DNA of 64,000 nucleotides from Linanthus parryae (Eukaryota > Streptophyta > Magnoliopsida > Ericales > Polemoniaceae). Numbering within the stretch: the first letter of the stretch is position 1; every line of letters starts with the position of its first letter. A program made the translations under genes and the position numbers. Of the stretch, positions 21,637 to 32,362 are shown piece by piece. Location of the stretch: positions 32,291,001-32,355,000 of the forward strand of contig JALGPY010000001.1 of assembly GCA_023055425.1 (NCBI GenBank), written 5' to 3'. The notes beneath the pieces were generated by a model. That model had not been told where the DNA came from, ran no database searches, and saw only the letters and a list, made by a program, of their open reading frames with translations.

Positions 21637-22728
21637 TTGGAGTCTCTCCAAGTCATGATACAAACACAAGCCCGAGCCATGGAAGCTCAATCTGAGCAAA
21701 TTGCTCAGATCATGGCGATTCTCGGAAAGGTGGCCCAGAACGTTGTCCCAGGGGCTTCTGCCTCATTGCTGTCAACTCCACTGTACCCACCAGGGATAGT
21801 GTCCACCTCAATAGGCTCCTCGATAGTGCATGTCGCTGTTGCTCAGACTCCTCTCTCAGGCAGCCCGACGAGCCAGACTCCACCATTCTCATCAGGCTCG
21901 TCCCTGATGATAGCAGGGAACCCCACTGCATATCCTGCATCATCTCTATATGCAAGCGGAGCCCTAGGAAGCCATGGGCCTCAACCTCCGCCTACTTACA
22001 ACCCCTGTATGCCCTACATTCCGGGCTTCGGGCCAACAACTCCATCTTACGGAGAAACACCCGCTAGTATGGCGACTCTTGAACAAAGAATTGACAGTAT
22101 CATCGCCAACCAGAGTTTCGCAGACACTGTCATCCCCAAGGTAGACAGTACGCCTCCCATTCCGCGGGATGTCTATCTGATGCCGAACCCCGCAGGATAC
22201 AAAGCGCCCAAGTGGGACAAGTTTGATGAGGTCAGTGGGAACGCCCACGAGCACGTGATGAGGTTCATGGACATGATGGGCCCGTACGCAGCTGATACTC
22301 TGCTACTCATGCGCGAATTTCCCAAATCTCTGGGAACTGTCGCATACAAGTGGTACAGAGCCCTCGAAGCGGGATCTGTCAAGACATGGGATGAAATGGT
22401 AAAGAAATTCTATACGAAGTTCTTCCAGATGGACGAACGAGTCACGACCATTCACCTCTCCCGGATGTACCAAAATCCTGACGAGGAAGGTGTCACCTTC
22501 ATCAAGAAATTCAGGGCCATGTCCTTGGAGTGCCGCGACGAAGTCTCGGAGGGCCGTCTGGTCGAAATATGCCTGCAAGGCATGCACGACGAGTACAAAG
22601 GTATGTTGATTAACTTGAACATGCCCACTTTCTCGAAGTTGATTGACTCCACCAGGAACTTCGAGCCCCTGGTAGAAAGGATGCGGAAGAGACGCGCTAG
22701 CGAGCATACACCGACGAATTCCAGCTAA
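21637..22728 (+). pseudogene. Gypsy C gag
   Basis: Open frame with a clear Gag domain: VYLMPNPAGYKAPKWDKF, EHVMRFMDMMGPYA, REFPKSLGTVAYKWYRAL, WDEMVKKFYTKFFQM and EGRLVEICLQGMHDEYKGM. The N-terminal 110 residues are Pro/Ser/Gln-rich with a Gln/Ala helix (AMEAQSEQIAQIMAIL). The equivalent of element D's start codon reads ATT (about 21520) and a stop lies just upstream at 21628-21630, so the original start is lost; the first ATG is at 21655. The frame ends at 22726-22728 within the basic region before the knuckle. Downstream 22729-22960 has decayed coding for the rest, including a knuckle-like CHGQVSHPTQEC. Confidence 0.85.
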
Positions 22729-22962
22729 AAGGTCGGAAGGTTCGGTTACAAGCGGCCGCGAGACACCAACGTCCATGCAGTGTCGCCATACAGTAAGAAA
22801 CAATGACCCGAGCCACAGGAGGCGCCGCCACTACCCTGCTCAATCGAGGATGCGATTGATCTCTGTAAAAGATGGCGGAAGGACAGAATCTTGCCACCCT
22901 TTGAGCGCAAACCTACAGGAGAGCAATTCAGAAACCCCAGGTGGTGAGAGTGTCATGGCCAA

Positions 22963-23772
22963 GTGTCACACCCAACGCAGGAATGCAAAAAGCTCAGATG
23001 GATGGTGGACAGAAAAATAAAGGAGGGCCAGCTGTTCATAGACGAGTCGGCCAAAGATGTGCGTAATAATCCCCTGCCGTCTCATGCGAGGCAGGAACCC
23101 AAAGAGAAGGAGGTCGCTATGATCTCGATAACCGACCTGGAGGAGATCGTAGATACAGAAGTCCCGGTAGTCGCGAAGATCCACGAAGAGGAGGATTACG
23201 GTATTGACACGGAGGATTCGCGAGGGGAGCGAATGAAGAATTCTGCCAAATTTGCTAAGTTCTTCGATGAAATGGGCTTCTCACCCGACTGTAGGCACGA
23301 AATGACCAAGGCCATCCTCAGAGCGGCAGAGGACTATGAGGAAGAGCTAGAAATATCGGACGGCAGGACTGTTAGGGCCGTTCTGCCGGAGGGACCCATC
23401 ATGACATTTGATGAGTGTGATAAGAAGACTAGTGCAAACCATCACAGACCACTGTACGTGATGGCTGCCATCAACCACGTGGATTTTAAGAGGGCATTCG
23501 TCGATGGCGGAGCTGCGGTGAATGTCATTCCCCTTAGCAACCTGGAGACGGCGGGGATCCCCAAGCACAAGATAGTTAAAAAGCAATCGCCGCTCACAGG
23601 CTTTGGCAGCGATTCCAGGATGACCCTGGGGTGGATTTGCTTGGGGATCCAAATTGGGCAGGTTAGCTGTTCTGCCAAGTTTCACGTTATCGACGCAACC
23701 ACGACTTACCACATGATCATTGGGTGCGCGTGGATTCACCGCTTCGACGTTGTGCCCTCGATAGCTCATTAG
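22963..23772 (+). pseudogene. Gypsy C aspartic protease region
   Basis: The frame begins within the zinc knuckle (SHPTQECKK) and holds a retropepsin-like domain: HHRPLYVMAAINHVDFKRAF, then VDGGAAVNVIP (the catalytic Asp in a DGG context, as in element D), LTGFGSDSRMTLGWI and YHMIIGCAWIHRF. It ends at TAG 23770-23772 after PSIAH. Element D has Gln at this site (TAHQVMK), so this is a CAG to TAG nonsense change. The same frame continues 23773-24126 (WKERVVTIPASVNPFNI and VWFTELED, then SPAGVMVTREEAG). After that the expected reverse transcriptase is absent. Confidence 0.82.
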
Positions 23773-24126
23773 GTGATGAATGCCATCTGGAAAGAGAGGG
23801 TGGTTACGATACCTGCTTCTGTGAATCCTTTCAATATAGAGGAGGCGCACCTATCCGAGGCGGTATGGTTCACAGAGTTGGAGGACGGGCCATTTCCAGC
23901 CCCATCCCAGACAGTTCCTCTGCCCAGATGGGAGGACATCAAAGATCAGTCACCAGCAGGAGTAATGGTGACAAGGGAGGAAGCAGGAGTAAAGCAGGCC
24001 ATGAGGACGGAGACCTCCGGAGTAGCCAAAAACATCTACACCTTAAAGAGGGTTATCAAACATGATGAAGATGGCAGACAGGTGGGAAGTTTTTACTCCA
24101 ACGGAAAGAAATGTTACCGCATATAG
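23773..24126 (+). pseudogene. Gypsy C, Pol linker after the protease
   Basis: 117 codons in frame with the protease after its nonsense codon. It is homologous to the acidic segment of element D (EAHLTEAVWFTEM). It stops at 24124-24126, where similarity to Tat Pol also ends. RT, RNase H and integrase do not follow. Confidence 0.75.
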
Positions 24127-24217
24127 AGGAACTTTAAAGGTGCGCTCTTGTGATCAACTGTTGGATACGATCTTTATTTATCAATTGGCCTTGTTTATCC
24201 GCACTTGTTACAACCAG

Positions 24218-24720
24218 AGCCTATCTCATATGGTAGTGGCTAAACGCGATCAAAGCCTATCTTCTAAGATAGCACGAAGCCTATCTCATATGGTAGCGGC
24301 TAAACGCGATCAAAGCCTATCTGCTAAGATAGCACAAAGCCTATCTCATATGGTAGCAGCTAAAACGCGATTAAAGCCTATCTTCTAAGATAGCACAAAG
24401 CCTATCTCATATAGTAGCAGCCAAACGCGATCAAAGCCTATCTGCTAGGATAGCACAAAGCCTACCTCATATGGTAGCAGCGAAACGCGAATAAAGCCTA
24501 TCTACTAAGATAGCATAAGCCTACCTCATATGGTAGTAGAAAAACGCGAATAAAGCTTGTATGATAAGACAACTGAAGCCTATCTCACATGATAGAAGTT
24601 AAACTGAGGCCTATCTCATAAGATAACAGCCAAACATAGTCAGAACCCATCTACTGGGATGGAAGCAGAATATTCAAGGTCTATCTCATATGATAACAAC
24701 AACGGTTTATTCCATACGAT
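24218..24720. repeat. 60-bp tandem array with internal hairpins in gypsy C
   Basis: About eight degenerate units of about 60 bp built from AGCCTATCTCATATGGTAGC, then GCTAAACGCGATCAA, then AGCCTATCTTCTAAGATAGC. The half-unit TATCTTCTAAGATA is a perfect short palindrome and CTATCTCATATGGTAG a near one. Stray units recur at 25838-25912. The array lies between the protease remnant and the antisense genes. Confidence 0.88.
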
Positions 24721-24966
24721 ACAGAATCTGTCTCCCAGAATGGCAGAATTGAAAAACTATTTGAATGGATAGTACGCAAAAAGGCAGACGCGCAAAACCA
24801 GCAAACACAAACATAGTATGAATATACGAATGGAAGCAGAAATACAAGTCTATCTTATTAGACGAAAAAAAACCAAAAGAGCGGAGTACAATTTATCTGT
24901 CTAGACAGCAGCAGAAAACAAATTCCCAAAAAGAGTGCAAAGAAACATATTCCTACGCTAAAAACC
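24721..24966. other. Spacer after the array, no gene seen
   Basis: Degenerate extension of the tandem array (24721-24780), then A-rich sequence up to the end of the antisense frame at 24967. Nothing coding is supported. Confidence 0.5.
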
Positions 24967-25458
24967 CTAGAATAGGGGCCCAACTATGGAAAGCTCGTCG
25001 TCATCGTCGACGACCTCGACCAAAACAGAACTCTCGCCGATACCACGGCGAGATGCCAGATGAACTTCAAGGAATAGATGAGGGAAACAGCCTTGGGAAT
25101 AAATCCCGTTCTCCGCCCTCGCATCCGAGTATTGGTGGCAAATAGTTCTCCAACGGAGAGCCACCAGGGCAATACCCCAATCATTACGCTTCAATTCAAG
25201 AGTCCGTAAAGGGGCAGTATTTGCGGGAAAACCACCGGGGGTGGTACCTGCGAACAGGATAAAGGAAAAGACGCCTTCTTTCTGATAGAGAAGCCTAGGC
25301 TGCCGATTCTCATGAAGGCTGTACGAATTGGAGGTCTTGGGTGACGAACCCTTGGGAGACATTCTTGTAGCACAACATAACTCTATGGGTCCATGGAATT
25401 GGAACTCAGGTGGATGAAAGAACAGAGGAACGCATAAAAGAATATGGGGAGAAGACAT
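24967..25458 (-). CDS. Antisense reading frame of unknown function in gypsy C
   Basis: 163-codon frame with ATG at 25458; an internal Met (MSPKGSSPKTSNSY) could start a 131-residue form. It ends with an acidic patch (VVDDDDELSIVGPLF). About 80 bp upstream (minus) is a TATA box, the complement of TTTATATAGG at 25524-25533, then a TC-rich leader, so it looks like a real transcription unit antisense to the retrotransposon. I do not recognise the protein. It is the last of four antisense frames in C and may be a 3' exon or a separate gene. Confidence 0.45.
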   Translation of the reverse strand: MSSPHILLCVPLFFHPPEFQFHGPIELCCATRMSPKGSSPKTSNSYSLHENRQPRLLYQKEGVFSFILFAGTTPGGFPANTAPLRTLELKRNDWGIALVALRWRTICHQYSDARAENGIYSQGCFPHLFLEVHLASRRGIGESSVLVEVVDDDDELSIVGPLF

Positions 25459-25589
25459 CCTTTAAATTGCGAAAGCCCAGAGGGGTGGTAGTAATGAAGA
25501 AAAAAATAGCAAGGAAGAGGGGGTTTATATAGGGCCCGAGGAAGACTCTTCAGTTGCCAGTAACGCCTCGAGAGCCGGGCGAGAATCAA

Positions 25590-26188
25590 TGCTATTACTA
25601 AAGCATACAGCGGTATAGTAACCCTAGGTAATAATGAAGGGATAGTCTACTATGGGGAAGCCATTCCTTATCATGACGCCACGCTGGCACGACGATCCAT
25701 ACAGTCATGATGGTTTCTAGGAACTTGAACCATCATCAAGGCATTGAATATTGAGACCTTCTGAAGGTACGACGGACAATGAAGTACACGCGCCAACTTA
25801 TTTGCTTGAACCAAAAAGGTGAAATATCGGATAAAAGTATAAGCCTATCTCATAAGATAGCAGCACGTGCAAAATGATGTGTAAGCCTATCTCACAGGAT
25901 AGCAGTCTACGTTGATTACGCAAATCTTACTATATTTGGCTAAACCTTTGACCAGGGCAATGACAAGGACCATATTTACCTGCAAATGACAAGCACAAGA
26001 AACCTAGCAGTTATGTAAACAAAGAAATAGCATGCAAAAGGAGGTGTACCATAAAAACCGCGTGGGAACACACACGCACTACAGACAGTTGTCACATATT
26101 CAAAACATTCAATCATCCAGAGTACAAAAGAAAGAATATCAAACTCGTAATCTATAATGAAGGATCAACAGGACTACAACTTCATTCT
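25590..26188. other. Spacer between antisense frames in gypsy C
   Basis: About 600 bp with no supported gene. It contains two isolated copies of the AGCCTATCTCA...GATAGCAG repeat at 25838-25912, showing that the array sequence has spread or was once longer. Confidence 0.5.
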
Positions 26189-26963
26189 TTAAATAAGTCT
26201 TTCAAGAGGGAGTCTTGCGCGGATAGATGAGCGAGTTTGCTGCGAGTTTGCTGCGAGTTCTGCAATGCGAGCTTTCATCTCTTCATAATGCTTCAAGGCA
26301 GCTTCATACTCCCGGGCCATATGTTCATACGCCTCCCTGCGAGCGTTAAGGGCTATTGTCTCCTCTCTGAAAGAAGTATATTCAGCTCCAAGACTGGCAT
26401 AATTGCGAGATTTGGTTAGTCTTTGCACGAGGAAGTCCAAATCTAGTCGACCCGCCGCAGTCTCTGGAAGCCTCTGAACGAGCGCGAGAAGATCTTGAGC
26501 ACTAGCAGCTGTGGTACTTTCAGGGGTTGTTCTATACAATCTTTCCAAGAGAGCAGCCATCTCCCAGAAAAGATTCCCTCTGTCTTCTGGTGTCAGCTCC
26601 AGTACTCGAGCAAGCGAAGCAGGAAAGGTCACTCGCACCTTCATGAGCCATTCCAAACAGGCTTGGTCGATATCTGCGCATAGAGGCAGGACAAAAAAAT
26701 CAGAGAAACCCGAACCTAAGAGTCGGGGTATTAGGAGAAAAAGAATGAGCTTACCAGTCCCTTCGACGATCTGTTGAAGAGGAGCAACAGATACTGCTAC
26801 CCGCAAGCCGGCTTGAATTTCCTCGACTAACTTCTGATCCGCCCTCACCTCGCGCGCAAAGTACGACTCAGGAATTATAAAACTCCTCATGGGTACGAGA
26901 GGGTTTGCAGCTTGCGAGCCCCACACTTCAAAGGGATTCTCAGAAAGAGAGAGTCCAGATCAA

Positions 26964-26968
26964 AACCT
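26964..26968. repeat. Target-site duplication of copia B, left copy
   Basis: AACCT directly before the LTR, matched by AACCT at 35482-35486 directly after the other LTR. Confidence 0.92.
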
Positions 26969-28397
26969 TGTAGGGTTTTGATTCATGGATCGCGCAACGG
27001 AAGCATAATCAAACAAATAACCATGCAAAACCCTCCAAGGATCACAAGTCTAGATGCATAACGATAGTGAAGGTAAGAAATCATAAACACACCTTTGGGT
27101 TCTCCTTGATGACTTCAAACGCGAATAGTGTCACGTTCTCTATAGTTGATCCACGCCTAGAGTTGTTCCTAGATCTCCAATCACCTTGGTGCTAGCCCGG
27201 ATTGAAAGGAGGGTGAAGAAATCACGCAAAACGAGACACCAAAAGGGGTTCGGCACCCTTTGTGGCGTCGGGGACGAGGGGGCGGCGGCAATAGGGGGCG
27301 GCGTCCCTCTTTGCTTGCTCTCTCTCTCCTTTGTTCTCTCCTACTCTTGTTATGTTCTCTCTAGAGCATAAGTGTGTAGGGAAGGAAGGAGGAGGGTCCT
27401 TTATATAGTCCAACAACTCCTTGTTAACTACCTAAAGGACTTATTCTAGTCCTACTAGAATTCAATTTAGTCCCTTCCTTGCAAATTAGTCCCTACTAAG
27501 TTTGCAAGGGTTTGCAAAGTGATCCTTCTAATTAATTAATCCAATTAATTAATTCCACAATCTAGTACAACTCTATATAGCGTGTGACCCCATAGGTTCT
27601 ATCTAGTTGGTAGCAACTCTTTGCTAATATGGAGCGGTTTCTAGCAAAACATCCATTCTAGCCAACTAATAGAATAGTCATCTAGACAACCTTGTACAAG
27701 TAATTGTCTCATCCCTTTGCCTCCATATCCGGATTGGACACGAGACATACAAGTCACACTCGTATATCCAATCCCTAGTTCCTCGATCCATGGAATAGCC
27801 TTATTCGTGCAAATAACATCAATATCCCATATATTGATTTATTTGAGTCTGGCCAGACATTCTATAAGCACTATCCTCGAGTGGCCTTGGATATTTGCTC
27901 CCGTTATGTGGGAGGGGCAAATCCTCTCTACGTCCACTACGATCTCTAAGCTTGCTTCTCATTGTATCCAGTACACGCCTTTATAACTACCCAGTTACGG
28001 TGTAGCGTTTAACGCTACCAAAATCACAATGATCCACAACTAGAATATCTAGTGACTTCAAGTCTAAGGATGACAATACCATTGTACCCGAGAAGCACTT
28101 GTGACTCAACATAACGTGTATGTAGCCTTCTCGGTAATGGGTCAATCCAGTGCAACATTCCGTAATGCACACCTATGTGTTGGATCGTGATATCTCCATA
28201 TCAATCCAACCCCATACTAGTCTATAGATGATTGTCCCATTTAATCATTATACTTGACTAGGGATATTTAAGATAAACAACACAATTGTAAATCTAAGGA
28301 CTTCATTATATTAAATATCCAATAAATAATAAATGAATTTCTAGCCAATTACAAATTCATACTAAACTAGATTGCCTCTAGGGCATCTATTCCAACA
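26969..28397 (-). repeat. Copia B 3' LTR
   Basis: Plus-strand edges TGTAGGG...TTCCAACA. It contains a TATA box (complement of TTTATATAG near 27400). It is the same length and apparently the same sequence as 34053-35481. Confidence 0.95.
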
Positions 28398-28411
28398 GTC
28401 TCCCACTTGCA
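28398..28411 (-). promoter_or_regulatory. Copia B polypurine tract
   Basis: The minus strand reads TGCAAGTGGGAGAC between the Gag-Pol stop (28414-28412) and the 3' LTR. It is the primer for plus-strand DNA synthesis. Confidence 0.75.
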
Positions 28412-31400
28412 CTAGAGCCAATCTGGCGCATCTCGTATGCCCATACTCCTAGTGTGCCCTTCATGCTTCCACTGCGTGAGAGGCTTCGTAAGCGGGTCTG
28501 ACAGATTATCATCTGTAGGAATCTTGCATATCCGAACGTCTCCTCTATCGATAATATCTCGAATCAGATGGAACTTCCTGAGTACGTGCTTGGACTTCTG
28601 GTGCGACCTGGGTTCCTTTGATTGCGCGATCGCCCCAGTGTTGTCACAGAACAACTCCACTGGATCCGCAATGCTAGGGACCACACCAAGTTCAGAAACA
28701 AACTTTCTGATCCAAACAGCCTCCTTTGCTGCGCCATTTGCAGCAATGTACTCAGCCTCTGTTGTAGAATCAGCTACCGTTTCTTGCTTGGAACTCTTCC
28801 AGCTCACCGCTGCTCCATTCAGGCAAAACACATATCCCGACTGTGATCTAAAGTCATCTCTATCGGTTTGGAAGCTTGCATCAGTGTAACCCCTTACACG
28901 CAACTCTCCCTTACCGCCAAACATCAAGAAAGCATCCTTAGTTCTTCTCAAGTACTTTAGGATGTTCTTGACAGCAATCCAGTGACTCTCACCCGGATTG
29001 GATTGGTATCTGCTTGTCATACTCAAGGCATATGACACATCTGGTCTAGTACATAACATGGCGTACATGATGGATCCTATGGCCGAGGCATAGGGAATCC
29101 TACTCATGCGTTCCTTCTCAATCTCATTGGAAGGACAACCACTCTTTGAAAGAGTGATTCCATGTGACATGGGCAAGAATCCCTTCTTGGAATCTTGCAT
29201 GTTGAACCGTTTCAACACCTTGTCAATATATGTACTTTGACTTAGGCCTAGCAACCTCTTAGATCTATCTCTATAGATCTTTATACCGAGTATATAGGCT
29301 GCTTCCCCTAAGTCTTTCATTGAGAAACACTTTCCTAGCCAATCTTTCACAGATTGCAGCATGGGAATGTCGTTTCCAATGAGTAGTATGTCATCCACAT
29401 ACAAGACCAGAAAAGCTACAGAGCTCCCACTAACCTTCTTGTAGACACAAGACTCATCTTCGTTTCTGATGAAGCCAAACTCTTTGACCACTTCATCAAA
29501 ACGTCGATTCCAACTCCTAGAAGCTTGCTTCAACCCATAAATGGATCGTTGCAGCTTACAGACTTTGTTGGCTTGCTTTGGATCCTCAAAACCCTCCGGC
29601 TGTATCATATACACGTCCTCGAGGAGATTCCCATAAAGGAATGCTGTTTTGACATCCATCTGCCAAATCTCATAGTCGTAGTATGCTGCAATTGCAAGTA
29701 GGATTCGGATGGATTTGGTCATAGCGACTGGTGAAAAGGTTTCATCATAGTCAATACCATGAATCTGTCTGAATCCTTTAGCCACCAATCGGCCCTTATA
29801 GGTAATCACATTACCATCCATGTCGATCTTCTTCTTGAAGACCCACTTGCACCCTATGGGTCGCGCCCCATCAGGTGGTTCCACCAAAGTCCATACTTTG
29901 TTGGTATACATGGATTCCATCTCGGATCTCATGGCCTCAAGCCACTTCTGCGAGTCTGGGCCATTCATGGCCTCCTCATAGGTAGTAGGCTCATCATCTA
30001 TGAGCATCGTGTCACCGGAATCAGTTACGAGAAGTCCATACCTCTCGGGTTCCTGGCGCACTCTACTAGATCTACGAAGCTCTTGTGTTACCCGAACAGG
30101 TGGATCCACAACTGCTTGTGATTCCTGTTCATGTTCCATAATCGGTTCAGTAATTTGTGGTTCTTGAACTTCTTCAAGTTCTACATTCCTCCCACTTGCT
30201 TCTTTAGAGACAAACTCTCTTTCTAGAAACACGCCGGTCCGAGCAACAAACACTTTGTTCTCGGTTGGATTGTAGAAGTAGTATCCCTTAGTTTCCTTAG
30301 GGTACCCCACAAATTTACACTTATCCGATTTAGGCCCTAGCTTGTCTGATTGTAAACGTTTTACATAGACATCGCAGCCCCAAATCCTCATGAACGACAG
30401 TGTGGGACGCCTCCCACTCCACATCTCATATGGTGTCTTCATGACTGATTTAGATGGAACACGGTTAATGGTAAAAGCTGCACTTAATAGAGCGTAGCCC
30501 CAAAACGATAATGGAAGATCGGTTTGACACATCATAGACCGAACCATATCCAATAGGGTTCGATTCCTCCTCTCGGACACGCCATTCCATTGTGGCGTTC
30601 CGGGTGGAGTGAGTTGGGACACGATCCCACACTCTCTAAGATAGTCGTCAAACTCTTGGCTCAAGTATTCTCCTCCACGATCCGATCGTAGAGCCTTGAT
30701 ACTTTTGCCAAGTTGCTTTTCTACTTCATTCTTGAATTCTTTGAACACTTCAAAGGATTCGGATTTTGCCCTCATAAGGTACACAAATCCATATCTACTG
30801 TAATCATCAGTAAACGTAATGAAATAGACATAACCACCCCTGGCAGGCGTGGCAAATGGCCCACACACATCAGTATGTATGAGCGCCAATTGCTCACTAG
30901 TCCTCTCACCTTTCTTATTGAAAGGGGACTTTGTCATTTTTCCCAATAAACAAGCTTCACATGTCTCATATGATTCAAAATCAAATGAGTCTAGCAATCC
31001 ATCCTTATGGAGTCTAGATACATGTTTCTCATTTATGTGGCCTAAACGACAATGCCATAAATAAGCAGGATTTAAATCATTTATTTTAATCCGCTTGGTA
31101 TTAATGTTGTAGACAGGATTACTTAGATCAAGGACATAAAGTCCATTAAATAATTGCGCACTAAAATAGTGAATATTATTCAAATAAAAGGAACAACAAT
31201 TGTTCTTTATTGAAATAATAAAACCTTCCTTGTCCAAACAAGAAATAGAAATAATGTTTCTGCTCATAGCAGGCACAAAATAGCAATTATTTAATTCTAA
31301 AACTAATCCTGAAGGCAGAGATAGTTCGCAAACGCCTATGGCCAATGCAGCAACCTTTGCTCCATTCCCAACGCGCAGATCTACCTCCCCTTTAGCCAAT

Positions 31401-32362
31401 CTTTTACTTCTCTTTAGATCCTGCATATTTCGACAAATATGAGATCCACATCCAGTATCTAATACCCATGATGTAGAGACAGTTAAATTGACATCTACAA
31501 CAAAAATACCTGGTGGTGGTGGAATCACTATTCCAAGCCGCTTGTCCTCCAAATATTTTGGGCAGTTCCTCTTCCAGTGTCCCGGTTGACTACAGTAGTG
31601 ACATTCACCTTTAGTCACGACCTTGGCAATCCCACCAACAGGCTTAAGGGCTTGTTCCTTGGACTTAGCAACTGACTTGCCTTTGCCCTTGGAGGAAGAG
31701 GCAAACTTTTTACCCTTTCCTTTATGTACCATCATAATGGCCTTGCCCTTACCCTTGTTGATGCTCTGTTCAGCCGTCCTCAACATGTTGAGCAAATCTG
31801 GCAGTGGTTTAACGATCTCGTTCATGTTATAGTTCATAATGAACTGTCCATAACTTTCGGGCAACGATTGCAACACGAGATCCGTTGCCAACTCTTGGCC
31901 GACCGGGAACCCAAGCCGGGCGAGATTCTCCAAGTACCCGATCATTCGGAGTACATGGGGTCCCACCGGGTTCCCTTCTGCCAGATGACATTTGAACAGT
32001 GCCTTTGAGACCTCATACCTCTCTACCCTCGCCTGCTCTTGGAAGAGCTGCTTTAGATGTTCGATCATATCGACAGCATTCATGTTCTCATGTTGCTTCT
32101 GAAGCTCAGAGGTCATGGTGCAAAGCATTAGGCAGGCCGCATCATTAGCATCATCAACATGCTTTTGATACGCCTTTAAGGCAGCAGGTGTCTGATTGTC
32201 TGGACCTTCTGGAACTTGCTCCTCTATTGCGTACAGCTTCTTTTCTTGCTTGAGAACAATTCTCAAGTTTCTGTACCAATCGAGAAAGTTGGTTCCTGAG
32301 AGCTTGTCCTTCTCAAGGACAGATCGTAGGGAATGTTGTGAACTCGATGAGTTGTTTGCCAT
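28412..32362 (-). CDS. Copia B Gag-Pol polyprotein
   Basis: Single 1,316-residue frame with no interruption. In order: Gag (about 1-230; DKLSGTNFLDWYRNLRIVLK, a UBN2-type region), Lys/Gly-rich basic tract, zinc knuckle CHYCSQPGHWKRNC (about 255), protease WVLDTGCGSHIC (DTG), GAG-pre-integrase LWHCRLGHINEKHVSRL, integrase with HTDVCGPF, RSDRGGEYLS and PQWNGVSERRNRTL (DDE), reverse transcriptase with WQMDVKTAFLYGNLLEDVY and LYVDDILL (catalytic Asp pair), and RNase H with GYTDASFQTD and TEAEYIAA. The stop falls 14 bp before the 3' LTR. All catalytic residues I can check are present, so it may be functional. It provides particle proteins and the enzymes for reverse transcription and integration. 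Confidence 0.95.
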   Translation of the reverse strand: MANNSSSSQHSLRSVLEKDKLSGTNFLDWYRNLRIVLKQEKKLYAIEEQVPEGPDNQTPAALKAYQKHVDDANDAACLMLCTMTSELQKQHENMNAVDMIEHLKQLFQEQARVERYEVSKALFKCHLAEGNPVGPHVLRMIGYLENLARLGFPVGQELATDLVLQSLPESYGQFIMNYNMNEIVKPLPDLLNMLRTAEQSINKGKGKAIMMVHKGKGKKFASSSKGKGKSVAKSKEQALKPVGGIAKVVTKGECHYCSQPGHWKRNCPKYLEDKRLGIVIPPPPGIFVVDVNLTVSTSWVLDTGCGSHICRNMQDLKRSKRLAKGEVDLRVGNGAKVAALAIGVCELSLPSGLVLELNNCYFVPAMSRNIISISCLDKEGFIISIKNNCCSFYLNNIHYFSAQLFNGLYVLDLSNPVYNINTKRIKINDLNPAYLWHCRLGHINEKHVSRLHKDGLLDSFDFESYETCEACLLGKMTKSPFNKKGERTSEQLALIHTDVCGPFATPARGGYVYFITFTDDYSRYGFVYLMRAKSESFEVFKEFKNEVEKQLGKSIKALRSDRGGEYLSQEFDDYLRECGIVSQLTPPGTPQWNGVSERRNRTLLDMVRSMMCQTDLPLSFWGYALLSAAFTINRVPSKSVMKTPYEMWSGRRPTLSFMRIWGCDVYVKRLQSDKLGPKSDKCKFVGYPKETKGYYFYNPTENKVFVARTGVFLEREFVSKEASGRNVELEEVQEPQITEPIMEHEQESQAVVDPPVRVTQELRRSSRVRQEPERYGLLVTDSGDTMLIDDEPTTYEEAMNGPDSQKWLEAMRSEMESMYTNKVWTLVEPPDGARPIGCKWVFKKKIDMDGNVITYKGRLVAKGFRQIHGIDYDETFSPVAMTKSIRILLAIAAYYDYEIWQMDVKTAFLYGNLLEDVYMIQPEGFEDPKQANKVCKLQRSIYGLKQASRSWNRRFDEVVKEFGFIRNEDESCVYKKVSGSSVAFLVLYVDDILLIGNDIPMLQSVKDWLGKCFSMKDLGEAAYILGIKIYRDRSKRLLGLSQSTYIDKVLKRFNMQDSKKGFLPMSHGITLSKSGCPSNEIEKERMSRIPYASAIGSIMYAMLCTRPDVSYALSMTSRYQSNPGESHWIAVKNILKYLRRTKDAFLMFGGKGELRVRGYTDASFQTDRDDFRSQSGYVFCLNGAAVSWKSSKQETVADSTTEAEYIAANGAAKEAVWIRKFVSELGVVPSIADPVELFCDNTGAIAQSKEPRSHQKSKHVLRKFHLIRDIIDRGDVRICKIPTDDNLSDPLTKPLTQWKHEGHTRSMGIRDAPDWL

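Noticed and set aside
23347..23850. Frames on the strand opposite the gypsy C protease, and similar shadows over gag at 21964-22803
   Set aside because: They mirror the retroelement coding strand, lack conserved motifs and have no counterpart promoter or start context.
24218..24720. CRISPR array
   Set aside because: Repeats are contiguous degenerate 60-bp units without unique spacers, in plant retrotransposon DNA, with no cas genes.
27186..27986. Small frames repeated identically at 27186-28172 and 34270-35256
   Set aside because: They lie wholly in the two LTRs of copia B and are identical only because the LTRs are; no protein features.
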